A stretch of 64,000 nt of DNA from Janthinobacterium sp. TND4EL3 (GTDB lineage: Bacteria; Pseudomonadota; Gammaproteobacteria; Burkholderiales; Burkholderiaceae_D): NCBI RefSeq assembly GCF_900156175.1, contig NZ_FTMV01000001.1, positions 186,001 through 250,000 of the forward strand, in the 5' to 3' direction. Below are positions 25,081 to 33,764 of the stretch, in pieces. Under the pieces are notes generated by a model, which worked only from the letters and a program-made list of their open reading frames with translations, had not been told where the DNA came from and did not search any database. Positions within the stretch are counted from its first letter, which is position 1; the number at the start of each line of letters is the position of its first letter. A program made the translations under genes and the position numbers.

Positions 25081-26004
25081 ATGCCGCGACCGTCCGCGCT
25101 GTTCCCCGATGCTGTACAGGTATTCGAGCGAGGCTGGCTGTCGTCGAATAACATCCTGTTCCACGGGAAGGATGACACGGCCCTGATCGACAGCGGCTAT
25201 GTCACGCACGCGCCGCAAACTCTGGCCCTGCTGCGCCACAGCCTGGCGGGCCGTCCCCTGGATCGCCTGTTCAATACTCACCTGCACTCCGACCATTGCG
25301 GCGGCAATGCCCTGCTGCAGGCCGAATACGGCTGCCACACGGCCATTCCGGTGACCGAAGCGGACAAAGTGCGCAACTGGGACGTGGACGCCCTGAGCTT
25401 CCAGGCCACGGGACAGCAATGCCCGCGCTTCGGCTTTGACGCCACCGTCTCGCCCGGCGACACCTTGATTTTGGCCGACATGGCCTGGCAGGCGCTGGGC
25501 GCACCGGGCCACGACCCCCATTCCCTGATTTTTTACTGCGCCGAAGAGGGCATTTTGATCTCCGCCGACGCCCTGTGGGAAAACGGCTTTGGCGTGATCT
25601 TCCCCGAACTCGATGGCGGTTCCGGCTTTCTTGAAGCGCGCGCCACCCTGGACCTGATTGCCAGCCTGGACGTGCGCGTTGTGATCCCCGGCCACGGGCG
25701 TCCATTCACGGATGCCGCCGGCGCCTTGCAGCGCGCCTGGTCGCGTCTCGACTACCTGGCGTCCGACCCCGTGCGCAATGCGCAGAATGCGGTCAAGGTG
25801 TTGCTGAAATTCCTGCTGCTGGAGCGCCAGCGCATCGCGCTCGCCGACATACCGGCCCTGCTGCGCGGCATGCCCATCTTCGAGGAGGCCAACCGGCGCT
25901 TCCTGCGCCAGGAAGCGGATGCGCTGGCCGAGTGGGCCGTTTCCCAGTTACTTAGGGCTGTAGCGGCACGTGTCGAGGGTGAGTACTTGCTGAATGATGG
26001 CTGA
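25081..26004 (+). CDS. MBL-fold metallohydrolase
   Basis: Metallo-beta-lactamase-fold hydrolase (307 aa). The metal motif is THLHSDHCGG (H67, H69, D71, H72), followed by GAPGHDPHS, SADALWENGFG and PGHGRPF, which supply the remaining His/Asp ligands for two metals. A C-terminal helical region (~220-307) includes VKVLLKFLLLERQRIAL, as in proteins annotated as hydroxyacylglutathione-hydrolase-like or 'MBL fold' enzymes. Substrate not predictable. GAGGACGACG precedes the ATG at 25081, directly behind DUF1289. Confidence 0.87.
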   Translation: MPRPSALFPDAVQVFERGWLSSNNILFHGKDDTALIDSGYVTHAPQTLALLRHSLAGRPLDRLFNTHLHSDHCGGNALLQAEYGCHTAIPVTEADKVRNWDVDALSFQATGQQCPRFGFDATVSPGDTLILADMAWQALGAPGHDPHSLIFYCAEEGILISADALWENGFGVIFPELDGGSGFLEARATLDLIASLDVRVVIPGHGRPFTDAAGALQRAWSRLDYLASDPVRNAQNAVKVLLKFLLLERQRIALADIPALLRGMPIFEEANRRFLRQEADALAEWAVSQLLRAVAARVEGEYLLNDG

Positions 26005-26105
26005 GGCGGGCCTGCGATAAATTCAGCACGATCGTACTTTTTCTGCACTATAATCAACGCTCAGTGTGACTTTTCACGTCCGATCAACTTTCCAGCGAGT
26101 CCGCC

Positions 26106-27059
26106 ATGGCATTGCCTGTTGCGTTGCAAAACCTCTCCTTACCCGTTATCGCCTCGCCGATGTTCATCGCCAGCGGCCCGGCTCTCGTCGCGGCGCAGTG
26201 CAAGGCCGGCATCGTCGGTTCCTTCCCCGCCCTGAACGCGCGTCCGGCCGAATTGCTCGACACCTGGCTGACCGACCTGCAGGCCGAGCTGGCCGCCTTC
26301 CAGGCCGCCAATCCCGATAAAAAAGTCGGGCCGATCGCCGTCAACCAGATCGTGCACCAGTCGAACGACCGCCTCGCGCATGATGTGGAAGTGTGCGTGA
26401 AACACCAGGTCCCCATCATCATTTCCTCGTTGCGCGCGCCGCCCAAGGAAATGCTCGATGCCATCCACAGCTATGGCGGCATCGTGCTGCATGACGTGAT
26501 CTCGATCCGCCACGCGAAAAAGGCGCTGGAAGCGGGCGTCGATGGCTTGATCCTGGTCGCCAGCGGCGCCGGTGGCCACGCGGGCACCCTGTCGCCGTTC
26601 GCGCTGGTGGGCGAAGTGCGCAAATTCTTCGACGGCCCGCTGGCGCTGTCGGGCTCCATCGCCACGGGCGACGCCGTGCTGGCCGCGCAAGCGATGGGCG
26701 CCGACTTTGCCTACATCGGTTCGCGCTGGCTGGCGACCAAGGAATCGAACGTCAGCGACGGCTACCGCGAGGCCATCGTGGAGTCTGCCGCAGCGGATAT
26801 CGTCTACACGAACCTGTTTACGGGCGTGCACGGCAATTACCTGAAAAAATCGATCGAAGCGGCCGGACTCGATCCGGAAGCCTTGCCCGAAGCGGACAAG
26901 AGCGCGATGAATTTCGGCTCCGGCAGCGCCAAGGCCTGGCGCGACATCTGGGGCGCAGGCCAGGGCGTGGGCTTGATGGATGACGTGCCGAGCGTGGCAG
27001 AGATGGTGGCGCGCCTGAAGGCAGAATATGATGCGGCGCGCGCGCGGTTGAAACTGTAA
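26106..27059 (+). CDS. Nitronate monooxygenase family protein
   Basis: FMN-dependent TIM-barrel enzyme (317 aa) of the nitronate monooxygenase/2-nitropropane dioxygenase family, which oxidises alkyl nitronates such as propionate 3-nitronate. LPVIASPMFIASGP is the N-terminal flavin-binding strand, GLILVASGAGGHAGTLSPFALVG the phosphate-binding block and ALSGSIATGDAVLAAQAMGADFAYIGSR the conserved end of the barrel. A TATAAT at 26049-26054 may be its -10 box. Alone on its strand; convergent with hpt. Some homologues act as enoyl reductases or unknown oxidoreductases. Confidence 0.88.
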   Translation: MALPVALQNLSLPVIASPMFIASGPALVAAQCKAGIVGSFPALNARPAELLDTWLTDLQAELAAFQAANPDKKVGPIAVNQIVHQSNDRLAHDVEVCVKHQVPIIISSLRAPPKEMLDAIHSYGGIVLHDVISIRHAKKALEAGVDGLILVASGAGGHAGTLSPFALVGEVRKFFDGPLALSGSIATGDAVLAAQAMGADFAYIGSRWLATKESNVSDGYREAIVESAAADIVYTNLFTGVHGNYLKKSIEAAGLDPEALPEADKSAMNFGSGSAKAWRDIWGAGQGVGLMDDVPSVAEMVARLKAEYDAARARLKL

Positions 27060-27107
27060 TGCTGCTGATGCAGGATAACGCGGTATGCCACGTCATCCGA
27101 ATATGCG

Positions 27108-27701
27108 CTATTCCTGTTTCAAATCCTCGGGCTTGATGGCCCACAGGCCCGGCAGGTTGCGCCAGTAGCCGTACGCATCCATGCCGAAGCCGACGACGAA
27201 GCGGTTCGGAATCACCAGGCCGACGATGTCGGCTTGTACCGGCTTTTTCTTGCCGATGGCCTTGTCGGCGAACACGGCCAGGATGACTTCCGAGGCGCCC
27301 ATGTCCAGCAAGCGCTGCTTGACGTGCGCCAGGGTTTCGCCTTCATCGAGAATATCGTCGAGCACGATGACGGTGCGGCCCGCCACGTTCGAGCGGGGGA
27401 TGACTTTCCACACCACTTCGCCACCCTTGTCGTCGTCGCCGTAGCGGCTGACGTGGATGTAGTCGAATTCGAGCGGAAAGCTCAGTTGCGGCAGCAGGCT
27501 GCCCGTAAATACGACGGCGCCGCCCATCACGCCCAGCACCAGCGGGAACTCTTTCGAATCCGCGGCGTTGAAGCGCGTGTTGAGCACATCGGCCATGCGC
27601 GTGATCGACGCCTGCACGGTATCTTGGTCGAACAGCAGTTCCGCGTTCTTGATCAGGTCACGGGCACGGTTGTGATGAAATTCTTGCATGGACTCTTGCA
27701 T
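27108..27701 (-). CDS. hpt: Hypoxanthine-guanine phosphoribosyltransferase
   Basis: Purine salvage enzyme (up to 197 aa) making IMP/GMP from hypoxanthine/guanine and PRPP. The PRPP-binding motif is TVIVLDDILDEGETL, with LGVMGGAVVFTGSLLPQL earlier and a C-terminal GFGMDAYGYWRNLPG block that matches the beta-proteobacterial Hpt type. Start at 27701 or 27689 (MQEFHHN); neither has a clear ribosome-binding site. It follows the PaaK-like gene by about 50 bases on the same strand and may be read through from that operon, but its housekeeping role suggests its own promoter. Confidence 0.93.
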   Translation of the reverse strand: MQESMQEFHHNRARDLIKNAELLFDQDTVQASITRMADVLNTRFNAADSKEFPLVLGVMGGAVVFTGSLLPQLSFPLEFDYIHVSRYGDDDKGGEVVWKVIPRSNVAGRTVIVLDDILDEGETLAHVKQRLLDMGASEVILAVFADKAIGKKKPVQADIVGLVIPNRFVVGFGMDAYGYWRNLPGLWAIKPEDLKQE

Positions 27702-27752
27702 GGCGATGAATGGGGCTGATGGTCAATGCCGGTATTATCCCGCAAATCGGCC

Positions 27753-29009
27753 TTATTTGTAATCGCGCATGTCGTCGATGATTTTCCCATCCAGCGCCAG
27801 GCTGCCCACCGCCACCAGCGCCACGTCGCCGCGCAGCTTGGTCAATTCGCGGATCGAACCGATGATGGCTTCCACGCCGCTGCCGTCATGCGGATCGTCG
27901 ACTTCGCAATGCAAGGTCATCTCGTCGTTGGCCATGCGTCCCGACACCACCAGCCGCGCCTTCCTGATCTGCGGATGGCGGCGCGTGATTTCATGCACCT
28001 GCGACGGATGCACGAACATGGCGCGGACTTTGGTGGTTTGATCCGCGCGTCCCATCCACCCCTTGATGCGCGTGTTGGTGCGGCCGCATGGCGAATCCGG
28101 CGCATCGACCAGCACGGCCGATAAATCTCCCGTGGCAAAGCGGATCAGCGGGTAGTCGGCATTGAAGACGGTGACCACCACTTCACCCACTTCGCCCGGC
28201 GCGACGGGAATGCCGCTGCCCGGATGGACGATTTCCAGCAGCACGTTTTCGTCAACGACCATGCCGGGATTGAGCTTGCCATGGCTGGCCGTTTCATAGG
28301 CGATGCTGCCGATATCGGCCGAGGCATAGGTCTGGAAAACGTGCGGCACGCCGTTCTCGGCAAACCAGCTGCGCAGGGATTCGGGCAAGGCTTCCGCGCC
28401 CATCACGGCCTTGGTGACGCTGCTGATGTCGGCGCCCATTTCGCGCGCCTTTTCGATGATCAGCTTTAAAAAGGACGGCGTGCCGATATACGTGTCGGGC
28501 TTGAGGTCGACCATCGCCTGTACCTGCATTTCCGTCTGGCCGATGCCGGCCGGGATGACGGTGCAGCCGATGCGCGCGGCGCCCCCTTCAACCATGAAGG
28601 CGGCTGGCGTGAAGTGATACGAAAAGCAGTTCTGCAGCAGGCCGCCAGCGCGCACGCCAGCCGCATACATGGGCCGTGCGAAGCGCCACCAGTCCTGGCC
28701 ACGGCCTTCGGGATCGAAGATGGGGCCGGGCGAGACGAACACGCGCGACAGGGCGTTTTTCGGGGTCGTATTCAGGCCGCCGAACGGCAATTCGCCGTGC
28801 TGCAAGTGCTTCAGGTCGGACTTGCGCGTGACGGGCAGCTGCGCCAGCGCGGCGCGGCTGGTGACGTCGGCGGCGTTGACGCCATCGAGGATGCGGGCCC
28901 AGCCCGGCGCCTGTTGCGCGCGCGCGATCAGCTGCGGCAGACCGGCCATCAATTCGCGTTCACGCGCTTCGGGGGCGCGTGCTTCCAGACTGTCGAGCGT
29001 ATCGGTCAT
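27753..29009 (-). CDS. Phenylacetate-CoA ligase family AMP-forming enzyme (PaaK-like)
   Basis: Adenylate-forming ligase (418 aa) of the PaaK group, activating a carboxylic acid with CoA. The substrate region VFVSPGPIFDPEGRG replaces the Ser/Thr/Gly-rich P-loop of PaaK; FSYHFTPAAFMVEGGAARIG, YIGTPSFLKLIIEKA, VMGAEALPESLRSW, YASADIGSIAYE and RIKGWMGRADQTTKVRAMFVHP are family blocks. Last gene of the ABC-transporter/acyl-CoA-ligase operon, starting 1 base after the MmcQ/YjbR gene, whose final codons hold its GGAG site. The altered P-loop (GPIF in place of a TSGTTG-type loop) makes the reaction less certain. Aromatic or fatty carboxylates are likely substrates. Confidence 0.83.
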   Translation of the reverse strand: MTDTLDSLEARAPEARERELMAGLPQLIARAQQAPGWARILDGVNAADVTSRAALAQLPVTRKSDLKHLQHGELPFGGLNTTPKNALSRVFVSPGPIFDPEGRGQDWWRFARPMYAAGVRAGGLLQNCFSYHFTPAAFMVEGGAARIGCTVIPAGIGQTEMQVQAMVDLKPDTYIGTPSFLKLIIEKAREMGADISSVTKAVMGAEALPESLRSWFAENGVPHVFQTYASADIGSIAYETASHGKLNPGMVVDENVLLEIVHPGSGIPVAPGEVGEVVVTVFNADYPLIRFATGDLSAVLVDAPDSPCGRTNTRIKGWMGRADQTTKVRAMFVHPSQVHEITRRHPQIRKARLVVSGRMANDEMTLHCEVDDPHDGSGVEAIIGSIRELTKLRGDVALVAVGSLALDGKIIDDMRDYK

Positions 29010-29010
29010 G

Positions 29011-29364
29011 TTACGGATTCTCCAATGTCAACTGCAGTTTTTTTGTCAGCCTGGAAACGATCAGGCGATAGGAGCGGTGCAGCAGGGCGGCCATTTCAGC
29101 GTCGTCGAGCGCATCGTGGCTGGCGACCAGCACCCATTTGGCCCTTGCCAGATACGGTGCGGGACGAAAACCGGGACGGTCCGTCAATTCCAGGAAGCGG
29201 TCCGCATCGACCTTGAAGCTCATGCCGCGCGTGCTGTGCGCTTCCGCGCCGCACAGGGCGAACATCCTGCCGCCGACGCAAAACGCCAGCACATTCGTCC
29301 ACTTGATGTCTTCGGTCGCGCCGGGAAAGGCACGGCACACTTCTTTCGCCCGTTCCAGATCCAT
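29011..29364 (-). CDS. MmcQ/YjbR family protein
   Basis: A 117-residue protein of the MmcQ/YjbR (CyaY-like fold) family: AFPGATEDIKW near the N terminus, FAVCGGRMF-type FCVGGRMFAL, a KVDADRFLEL segment and APYLARAKWVLV are the conserved blocks. A double-wing DNA-binding fold has been described for relatives, with function unknown. It sits within the ligase/transporter operon between the LivF-type ATPase (16 bases upstream) and the PaaK-like ligase (1 base downstream), so a regulatory or accessory role in that operon is possible. Confidence 0.85.
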   Translation of the reverse strand: MDLERAKEVCRAFPGATEDIKWTNVLAFCVGGRMFALCGAEAHSTRGMSFKVDADRFLELTDRPGFRPAPYLARAKWVLVASHDALDDAEMAALLHRSYRLIVSRLTKKLQLTLENP

Positions 29365-29379
29365 GATGCCCCGCTGTCT

Positions 29380-30219
29380 TCAGGCCAGCCAGCGCTTGCG
29401 GCGGCGGTAGAACTTCATGTCGCGGAAGCTCTTGCGCCCGGCGCCGGAGACGCCCAGATAAAATTCCTTGACGTCCTCGTTGCTGGCCAGTTCCTGGGCC
29501 TGTCCTTCCATCACGACACGACCGTTTTCCAGGATGTAGCCGAAGTCGGCGTAGCGCAGGGCCACGTTGGTGTTCTGTTCGGCCAGCAGGAAAGAGACGT
29601 TTTCCTTGTGGTTCAAATCCTTGACGATGCCGAAGATCTCTTCGACGATTTGCGGCGCGATGCCCATCGAGGGTTCGTCCAATAAAATCATCGAGGGCTT
29701 GGCCATCAGCGCGCGGCCGATGGCGCACATCTGCTGCTCGCCGCCCGAGGTATAGCCGGCCTGGCTAGCGCGCCGCGTTTTGAGGCGCGGGAAATAGTGA
29801 TACACCTTGTCCAGCGCGTCTTTCAGCTCGCCGCGCGACAGGCTGCGCGTGTAGGCGCCCGTCAGCAGGTTTTCCTCGATCGTCAGGTGGCCGAAACAGT
29901 GGCGCCCTTCCATCACCTGCGACAGGCCGCGCTTGACCAGTTCATTCGGCGTCAGTTGGTCCACGCGTTCGCCCTTGAACTGGACTTCGCCCTTGGTGAC
30001 ATCACCTCGTTCGCCGCGCAGCAGGGTCGAGATGGTTTTCAGGGTAGTCGACTTGCCGGCGCCGTTGGCGCCCAGCAGCGCCACGATCTTGCCCTGCGGG
30101 ACTTGCAGTGACACGCCCTTCAGGACCAGGATCACGTGGTCGTAGATGACTTCGATATTGTTCACCGACAGGTAGGGCGGCGGCGCGGTGTCTGGTGTTT
30201 GCGTGGCAGTGGGTGTCAT
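29380..30219 (-). CDS. ABC transporter ATP-binding protein, LivF type
   Basis: ATPase (279 aa) of a branched-chain-amino-acid-type (HAAT) importer. Walker A is GANGAGKST, the Q-loop region SQVMEGRHCFGHLTIEENL is LivF-like, the signature is TSGGEQQMCAIGRAL (TSGGE in place of LSGGE) and Walker B ILLDEPSMGIAP. An unusual basic tail, GAGRKSFRDMKFYRRRKRWLA, follows the ATPase core. Separated from the upstream binding-protein gene by a REP pair at 30251-30327. In this operon type, linked to CoA ligases, the transported compound is probably a carboxylate rather than an amino acid (inference). Confidence 0.92.
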   Translation of the reverse strand: MTPTATQTPDTAPPPYLSVNNIEVIYDHVILVLKGVSLQVPQGKIVALLGANGAGKSTTLKTISTLLRGERGDVTKGEVQFKGERVDQLTPNELVKRGLSQVMEGRHCFGHLTIEENLLTGAYTRSLSRGELKDALDKVYHYFPRLKTRRASQAGYTSGGEQQMCAIGRALMAKPSMILLDEPSMGIAPQIVEEIFGIVKDLNHKENVSFLLAEQNTNVALRYADFGYILENGRVVMEGQAQELASNEDVKEFYLGVSGAGRKSFRDMKFYRRRKRWLA

Positions 30220-30250
30220 GGCTGCTTCGTTTTCATAGGGTGTTGATGCT

Positions 30251-30327
30251 TGTCGGATTACGCGACGCTAATCCGACCTACAAGAATGCGGCGTAGGTCG
30301 GATTAGGCCGCAGGCCGTAATCCGACA
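30251..30327. repeat. Inverted pair of GTAG-headed REP hairpins (BIME)
   Basis: Two hairpins, GTCGGATTA-8-TAATCCGAC (30252-30277) and GTCGGATTA-12-TAATCCGAC (about 30297-30326), lie in mirror orientation, each with a GTAG tetranucleotide on the inner side (CTAC at 30278-30281, GTAG at 30293-30296) around an 11-base spacer. The whole unit is also one long palindrome with 12-bp outer and 14-bp inner perfect arms. GTAG-headed hairpins are the hallmark of REP sequences mobilised by RAYT transposases. Sits between the binding-protein and LivF genes. Confidence 0.85.
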
Positions 30328-30344
30328 CCACCATCGGCAGCGAT

Positions 30345-31664
30345 TTACTTCATGCACGCCGGCGTGATCTTTTTCTCTTCGGCGTATTTGCCGGACGATT
30401 CCTCGACCAGTTTGCGTACCAGCGCCTTGTCGCCGACGATCCATTTCGGCGTGATGGCGGTCCATTTCTTGCCATCCCACTGCTGCACTTTCACGGCGCC
30501 CGAGCCTTCATGATCGTCGCAACTGGTTTTCACCGTGGGGAACATGCCCAGTGCGCCCACAGCCTTTTGGCGTGCATCGTCGACGTTCAGGTTTTCCAGG
30601 CCCCAGCGCATCTGCTCACCCGTGACCGGTTTGCCCTTGCCGAACTTTTCCTGCGCCACGCGGATCGCTTCCACCCACAGGATGCCGGCCGTCACGCCAC
30701 GCATGTGATAGACGGAACCGATGCGCGACTGGTCGGCCAGGTTGCCCTTGCCAGCTGCGTAAAGCTTCTTGCGGATGTCGTCGAGCACGGGGTAGTTGCC
30801 CGGCGTATTGAAACTCATCGCCGTATAGCCCTTGGCCGCATCGCCCGATGGAATGGTGTCTTCCTCGGAACCAGCCCACCACACGCCCAGCATCTTGTCG
30901 CGCGGGAAACCGTTGCGCTGCGCCGTCTTGATGGCAACAGAGTTCATGACGCCCCAGCCCCACAGGATCACGTGGTCCGGCTTGGCCTGGCGGATTTGCA
31001 GCCATTGCGACTGCTGTTCGCTGCCGGGCGGGGCGACGGGAATCTTGATCAGCTCAAAGCCGTACTGCTTGGACAGCGCTTCGAGCACGGGCAGCGGCTC
31101 CTTGCCGAAGGCCGAATCGTGGTAAAGGTGGACGATTTTTTTCCCCTTCAGCTTGTCCATGCCGCCATCCTTGTCGCCCAGGTACTTGATCATGGCGGCC
31201 GCCTGGCTCCAGTAGCTGGAGATCAGCGGATACACGTAAGGGAAGACCTTGCCGTTGGCGGCGTCCGAGCGGCCGTAGCCGATCATCGTCATGGGAATCT
31301 TGTCCTGCGCCACGCGGTCGAGGATGCCGTAGGCGACGCCCGTGGACAGGGTTTCGACCAACGTGGCGCCGCCCTGCTTGGTTTTCAGGCGTTCATAGCA
31401 TTCGACGCCGCGCGAGGGGTTGTATTCCGTTTCGCATTCTTCCCAGCTGATCTTGACACCATTGACACCGCCGGCCTGGTTGACCAGGTTGAAGTAGTCG
31501 ATGATGCCGCCGTAGAAACCGGAGCCGCCGGCCGCGTAAGGACCGACGCGGTAGGAGGGCAGGGCGATATACTGTTCCTTGTCCTGCGCCTGGGCGCTGC
31601 CGGCCATGGTGAGTGCGGCACTGGCGATGGCGGCGGCCAGCATGAGCGATTTGATGTGTTTCAT
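30345..31664 (-). CDS. ABC transporter substrate-binding protein (LivK/HAAT family)
   Basis: Periplasmic binding protein (439 aa) with a signal peptide of ~26 residues (MKHIKSLMLAAAIASAAL, SAQA end). Core blocks YRVGPYAAGGSGFYGGIIDYFN, VNGVKISWEECETEYN, GRSDAANGKVFPYVYP and WQIR-like WLQIRQAKPDHVILWGWGV identify the Peripla_BP_6 group. It is longer than amino-acid-binding LivK (~370 aa), like the subfamily found with acyl-CoA ligases. GAGGAG precedes the start. Ligand unknown; an aromatic or aliphatic carboxylate is suggested by the two CoA ligases in the operon. Confidence 0.9.
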   Translation of the reverse strand: MKHIKSLMLAAAIASAALTMAGSAQAQDKEQYIALPSYRVGPYAAGGSGFYGGIIDYFNLVNQAGGVNGVKISWEECETEYNPSRGVECYERLKTKQGGATLVETLSTGVAYGILDRVAQDKIPMTMIGYGRSDAANGKVFPYVYPLISSYWSQAAAMIKYLGDKDGGMDKLKGKKIVHLYHDSAFGKEPLPVLEALSKQYGFELIKIPVAPPGSEQQSQWLQIRQAKPDHVILWGWGVMNSVAIKTAQRNGFPRDKMLGVWWAGSEEDTIPSGDAAKGYTAMSFNTPGNYPVLDDIRKKLYAAGKGNLADQSRIGSVYHMRGVTAGILWVEAIRVAQEKFGKGKPVTGEQMRWGLENLNVDDARQKAVGALGMFPTVKTSCDDHEGSGAVKVQQWDGKKWTAITPKWIVGDKALVRKLVEESSGKYAEEKKITPACMK

Positions 31665-31728
31665 TGTGTCTCCTCTTGTTTTATTTGGTTTTCAACAGAA
31701 CCGACATCTGACTGCAAGGTACAAATTC

Positions 31729-32787
31729 CTAGTGCGGGAAAGGCCACAACCTGAGCTTTTCCTTGGCGATCTGCCACAGCCTGGCCAGGCCGTGCGGTTC
31801 GACGATCAGGAAGAAGATGATCAGCGCGCCGAACACCATCAGTTCCAGGTTCGAGGCTACGCTGGTGGGCAGCGACAGGCCGTGCGCGATGGTATTGAGG
31901 ACGATGGGCAGCAGCACGATGAAGGCCGCGCCGAGGAAGGAACCTAAAATCGAACCGACGCCGCCGATGATGATCATGAACAGGATGCGGAAGGACAGGT
32001 CCAGGTTGTACGCTTCCGGTTCCACCGTGCCCAGGTAGGCATACGCGTACAGCGCGCCGGCCACGCCGCAGTAAAACGAGCTGACGGCAAAGGCCAGCAG
32101 CTTGGTGCGCATCAGTCTGAAACCGATCACTTCGGCCGCCATGTCCATGTCGCGTACGGCCATCCACGAACGGCCCACATTGGAGCGGATCATGTTCTTG
32201 GCCAGCAGGGCCATGCCGGCAACAATCGCCAGCACCAGCAGGTACTTGCTTTGCGGCGTGTCGAACTGGTAGCCGAGGATGCTCATTTTCTGCACCGTGA
32301 TCACGCCCGACGAACTGTAGTTGGTCAGGTACGGAATCTTGGTCAGGCACCAGACGACGAAGAACTGCGTCGCCAGCGTGGAGGCCGCCAGGTAGAAGCC
32401 GCGGATGCGCAGGGAAGGCAGGCCAAAGGCGATGCCCACCATGGCCGCGCACAGGCCACCGAGGATGAACGATACCAGCAGCGGCAGCCCGGGCAGGCGC
32501 GCCATGAAGTTATACGAGGCGAAAGCGCCGACGGCCATGAAGGCCGCCGTGCCCAGCGACAGCTGGCCCGCGTAACCGGTCAGGATGTTCAGACCCAGCG
32601 CGGCCAGGGCGAAGATCAGGAAGGGAATCATGATCGCCGACAGAAGATAGGGCGAGGCGAAATACGGCAGGAGGAAGACGGCGGCGAGCAGCGTGGCCGT
32701 CAGCGCCAGGCGGTCTTGCCTGATCGGAAAGATCTGGTTGTCGGCCTGGTAGCTGGTCTTGAATTGTCCTGCTTCACGGTAAATCAT
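31729..32787 (-). CDS. Branched-chain-type ABC transporter permease, LivM type
   Basis: Inner-membrane permease (352 aa) with about nine hydrophobic segments from residue ~28 on. ALAALGLNILTGYAGQLSLG and PSLRIRGFYLAASTLATQF are LivM hallmarks, IRSNVGRSWMAVRDMDMAAEVIG is the EAA-like loop contacting the ATPases, and GGVGSILGSFLGAAFI the conserved C-terminal helix pair. AAAGGA lies just before the start. It pairs with the LivH-type gene 57 bases upstream. Confidence 0.93.
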   Translation of the reverse strand: MIYREAGQFKTSYQADNQIFPIRQDRLALTATLLAAVFLLPYFASPYLLSAIMIPFLIFALAALGLNILTGYAGQLSLGTAAFMAVGAFASYNFMARLPGLPLLVSFILGGLCAAMVGIAFGLPSLRIRGFYLAASTLATQFFVVWCLTKIPYLTNYSSSGVITVQKMSILGYQFDTPQSKYLLVLAIVAGMALLAKNMIRSNVGRSWMAVRDMDMAAEVIGFRLMRTKLLAFAVSSFYCGVAGALYAYAYLGTVEPEAYNLDLSFRILFMIIIGGVGSILGSFLGAAFIVLLPIVLNTIAHGLSLPTSVASNLELMVFGALIIFFLIVEPHGLARLWQIAKEKLRLWPFPH

Positions 32788-32844
32788 GGCGTGTCCTTTG
32801 CGATGGAGCGGTAGCGTTGTGCATGGTGTGCATGGTGTGCGTCA

Positions 32845-33747
32845 TCAGATCCGGCGGATGATCTTCTCGCCGAACAGGCCTTCCGGACGCACCAGCAGGA
32901 ACAGCAGGGCCAGCACATACGGGAACCAGCCTTCGATGCCGCCGCCGACCATGGGGCCGATGTAGACTTCGGCCAGTTTTTCCGACGCACCGATGATCAG
33001 GCCGCCGACGATGGCGCCCGGCACCGAGGTAAAGCCGCCGAGGATCAGCACCGGCAGGGCCTTCAGGGCGACGAAGGTGAGGGCGAACTGCACGCCGTTG
33101 CGGGCGCCCCACAGCAAGCCTGCCACCAGGGCCACCAGACCGGCCACGCCCCAGACGACGGCCCAGATGCGTTGCAGTGGAATACCCACGGCAAGCGCCG
33201 CCTGGTGGTCGTCGGCGACGGCGCGCAGGGCGCGGCCCACCTTGGTTTTCGAGAACAGCAACGCCAGGCAAATGACCAGTACTGCGCAGACGCCGGCGGC
33301 GACCATGTCGAATTGCGAAATATTGATGTCGAAGTGGTCCATCAGGAACTGCATCGGCACGTCTTCGATCGGCAGGTCCAGCTTGTGCACCTGCGAGCCC
33401 CACATCAGCTGCGCCAGGCCCTCGATGAAAAAGGTCAGGCCGATGGTGGCCATGAAGAGGGTGATCTCGGGCTGGTTGACGAGCGGACGCAGGACCACCC
33501 GTTCAATCGCCATGCCCAGCACTATCATGGTGAGCATCGTCAAGGGGATAGCCAGCCACAAGGACAGGCCGAACTTGTCCATGATGCCGACGCAGGTGAG
33601 GGCGGCGAAGAACACCATCGCACCCTGGGCGAAGTTGAATACGCCCGAGGCCTTGTAGATCAGGACGAAACCGATCGCCACCAGCGCGTACATGACGCCA
33701 GACAGCAGGCCGCCGATCAGCACTTCAAAGAAAAAATTGATATTCAT
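32845..33747 (-). CDS. Branched-chain-type ABC transporter permease, LivH type
   Basis: Inner-membrane permease (300 aa). The N terminus MNINFFFEVLIGGLLSGVMY followed by ALVAIGFVLIYKASGVFNFAQG is the classic LivH opening; VGRALRAVADDHQAALAVGI is the ATPase-contact loop and LILGGFTSVPGAIVGGLIIG the conserved membrane block. The start at 33747 follows GACTCCGTATG in minus-strand reading with a weak site; an open frame continuing far upstream overlaps livG and is not coding. Forms the membrane channel with the LivM-type gene. Confidence 0.93.
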   Translation of the reverse strand: MNINFFFEVLIGGLLSGVMYALVAIGFVLIYKASGVFNFAQGAMVFFAALTCVGIMDKFGLSLWLAIPLTMLTMIVLGMAIERVVLRPLVNQPEITLFMATIGLTFFIEGLAQLMWGSQVHKLDLPIEDVPMQFLMDHFDINISQFDMVAAGVCAVLVICLALLFSKTKVGRALRAVADDHQAALAVGIPLQRIWAVVWGVAGLVALVAGLLWGARNGVQFALTFVALKALPVLILGGFTSVPGAIVGGLIIGASEKLAEVYIGPMVGGGIEGWFPYVLALLFLLVRPEGLFGEKIIRRI

Positions 33748-33764
33748 ACGGAGTCCAATGCGTC

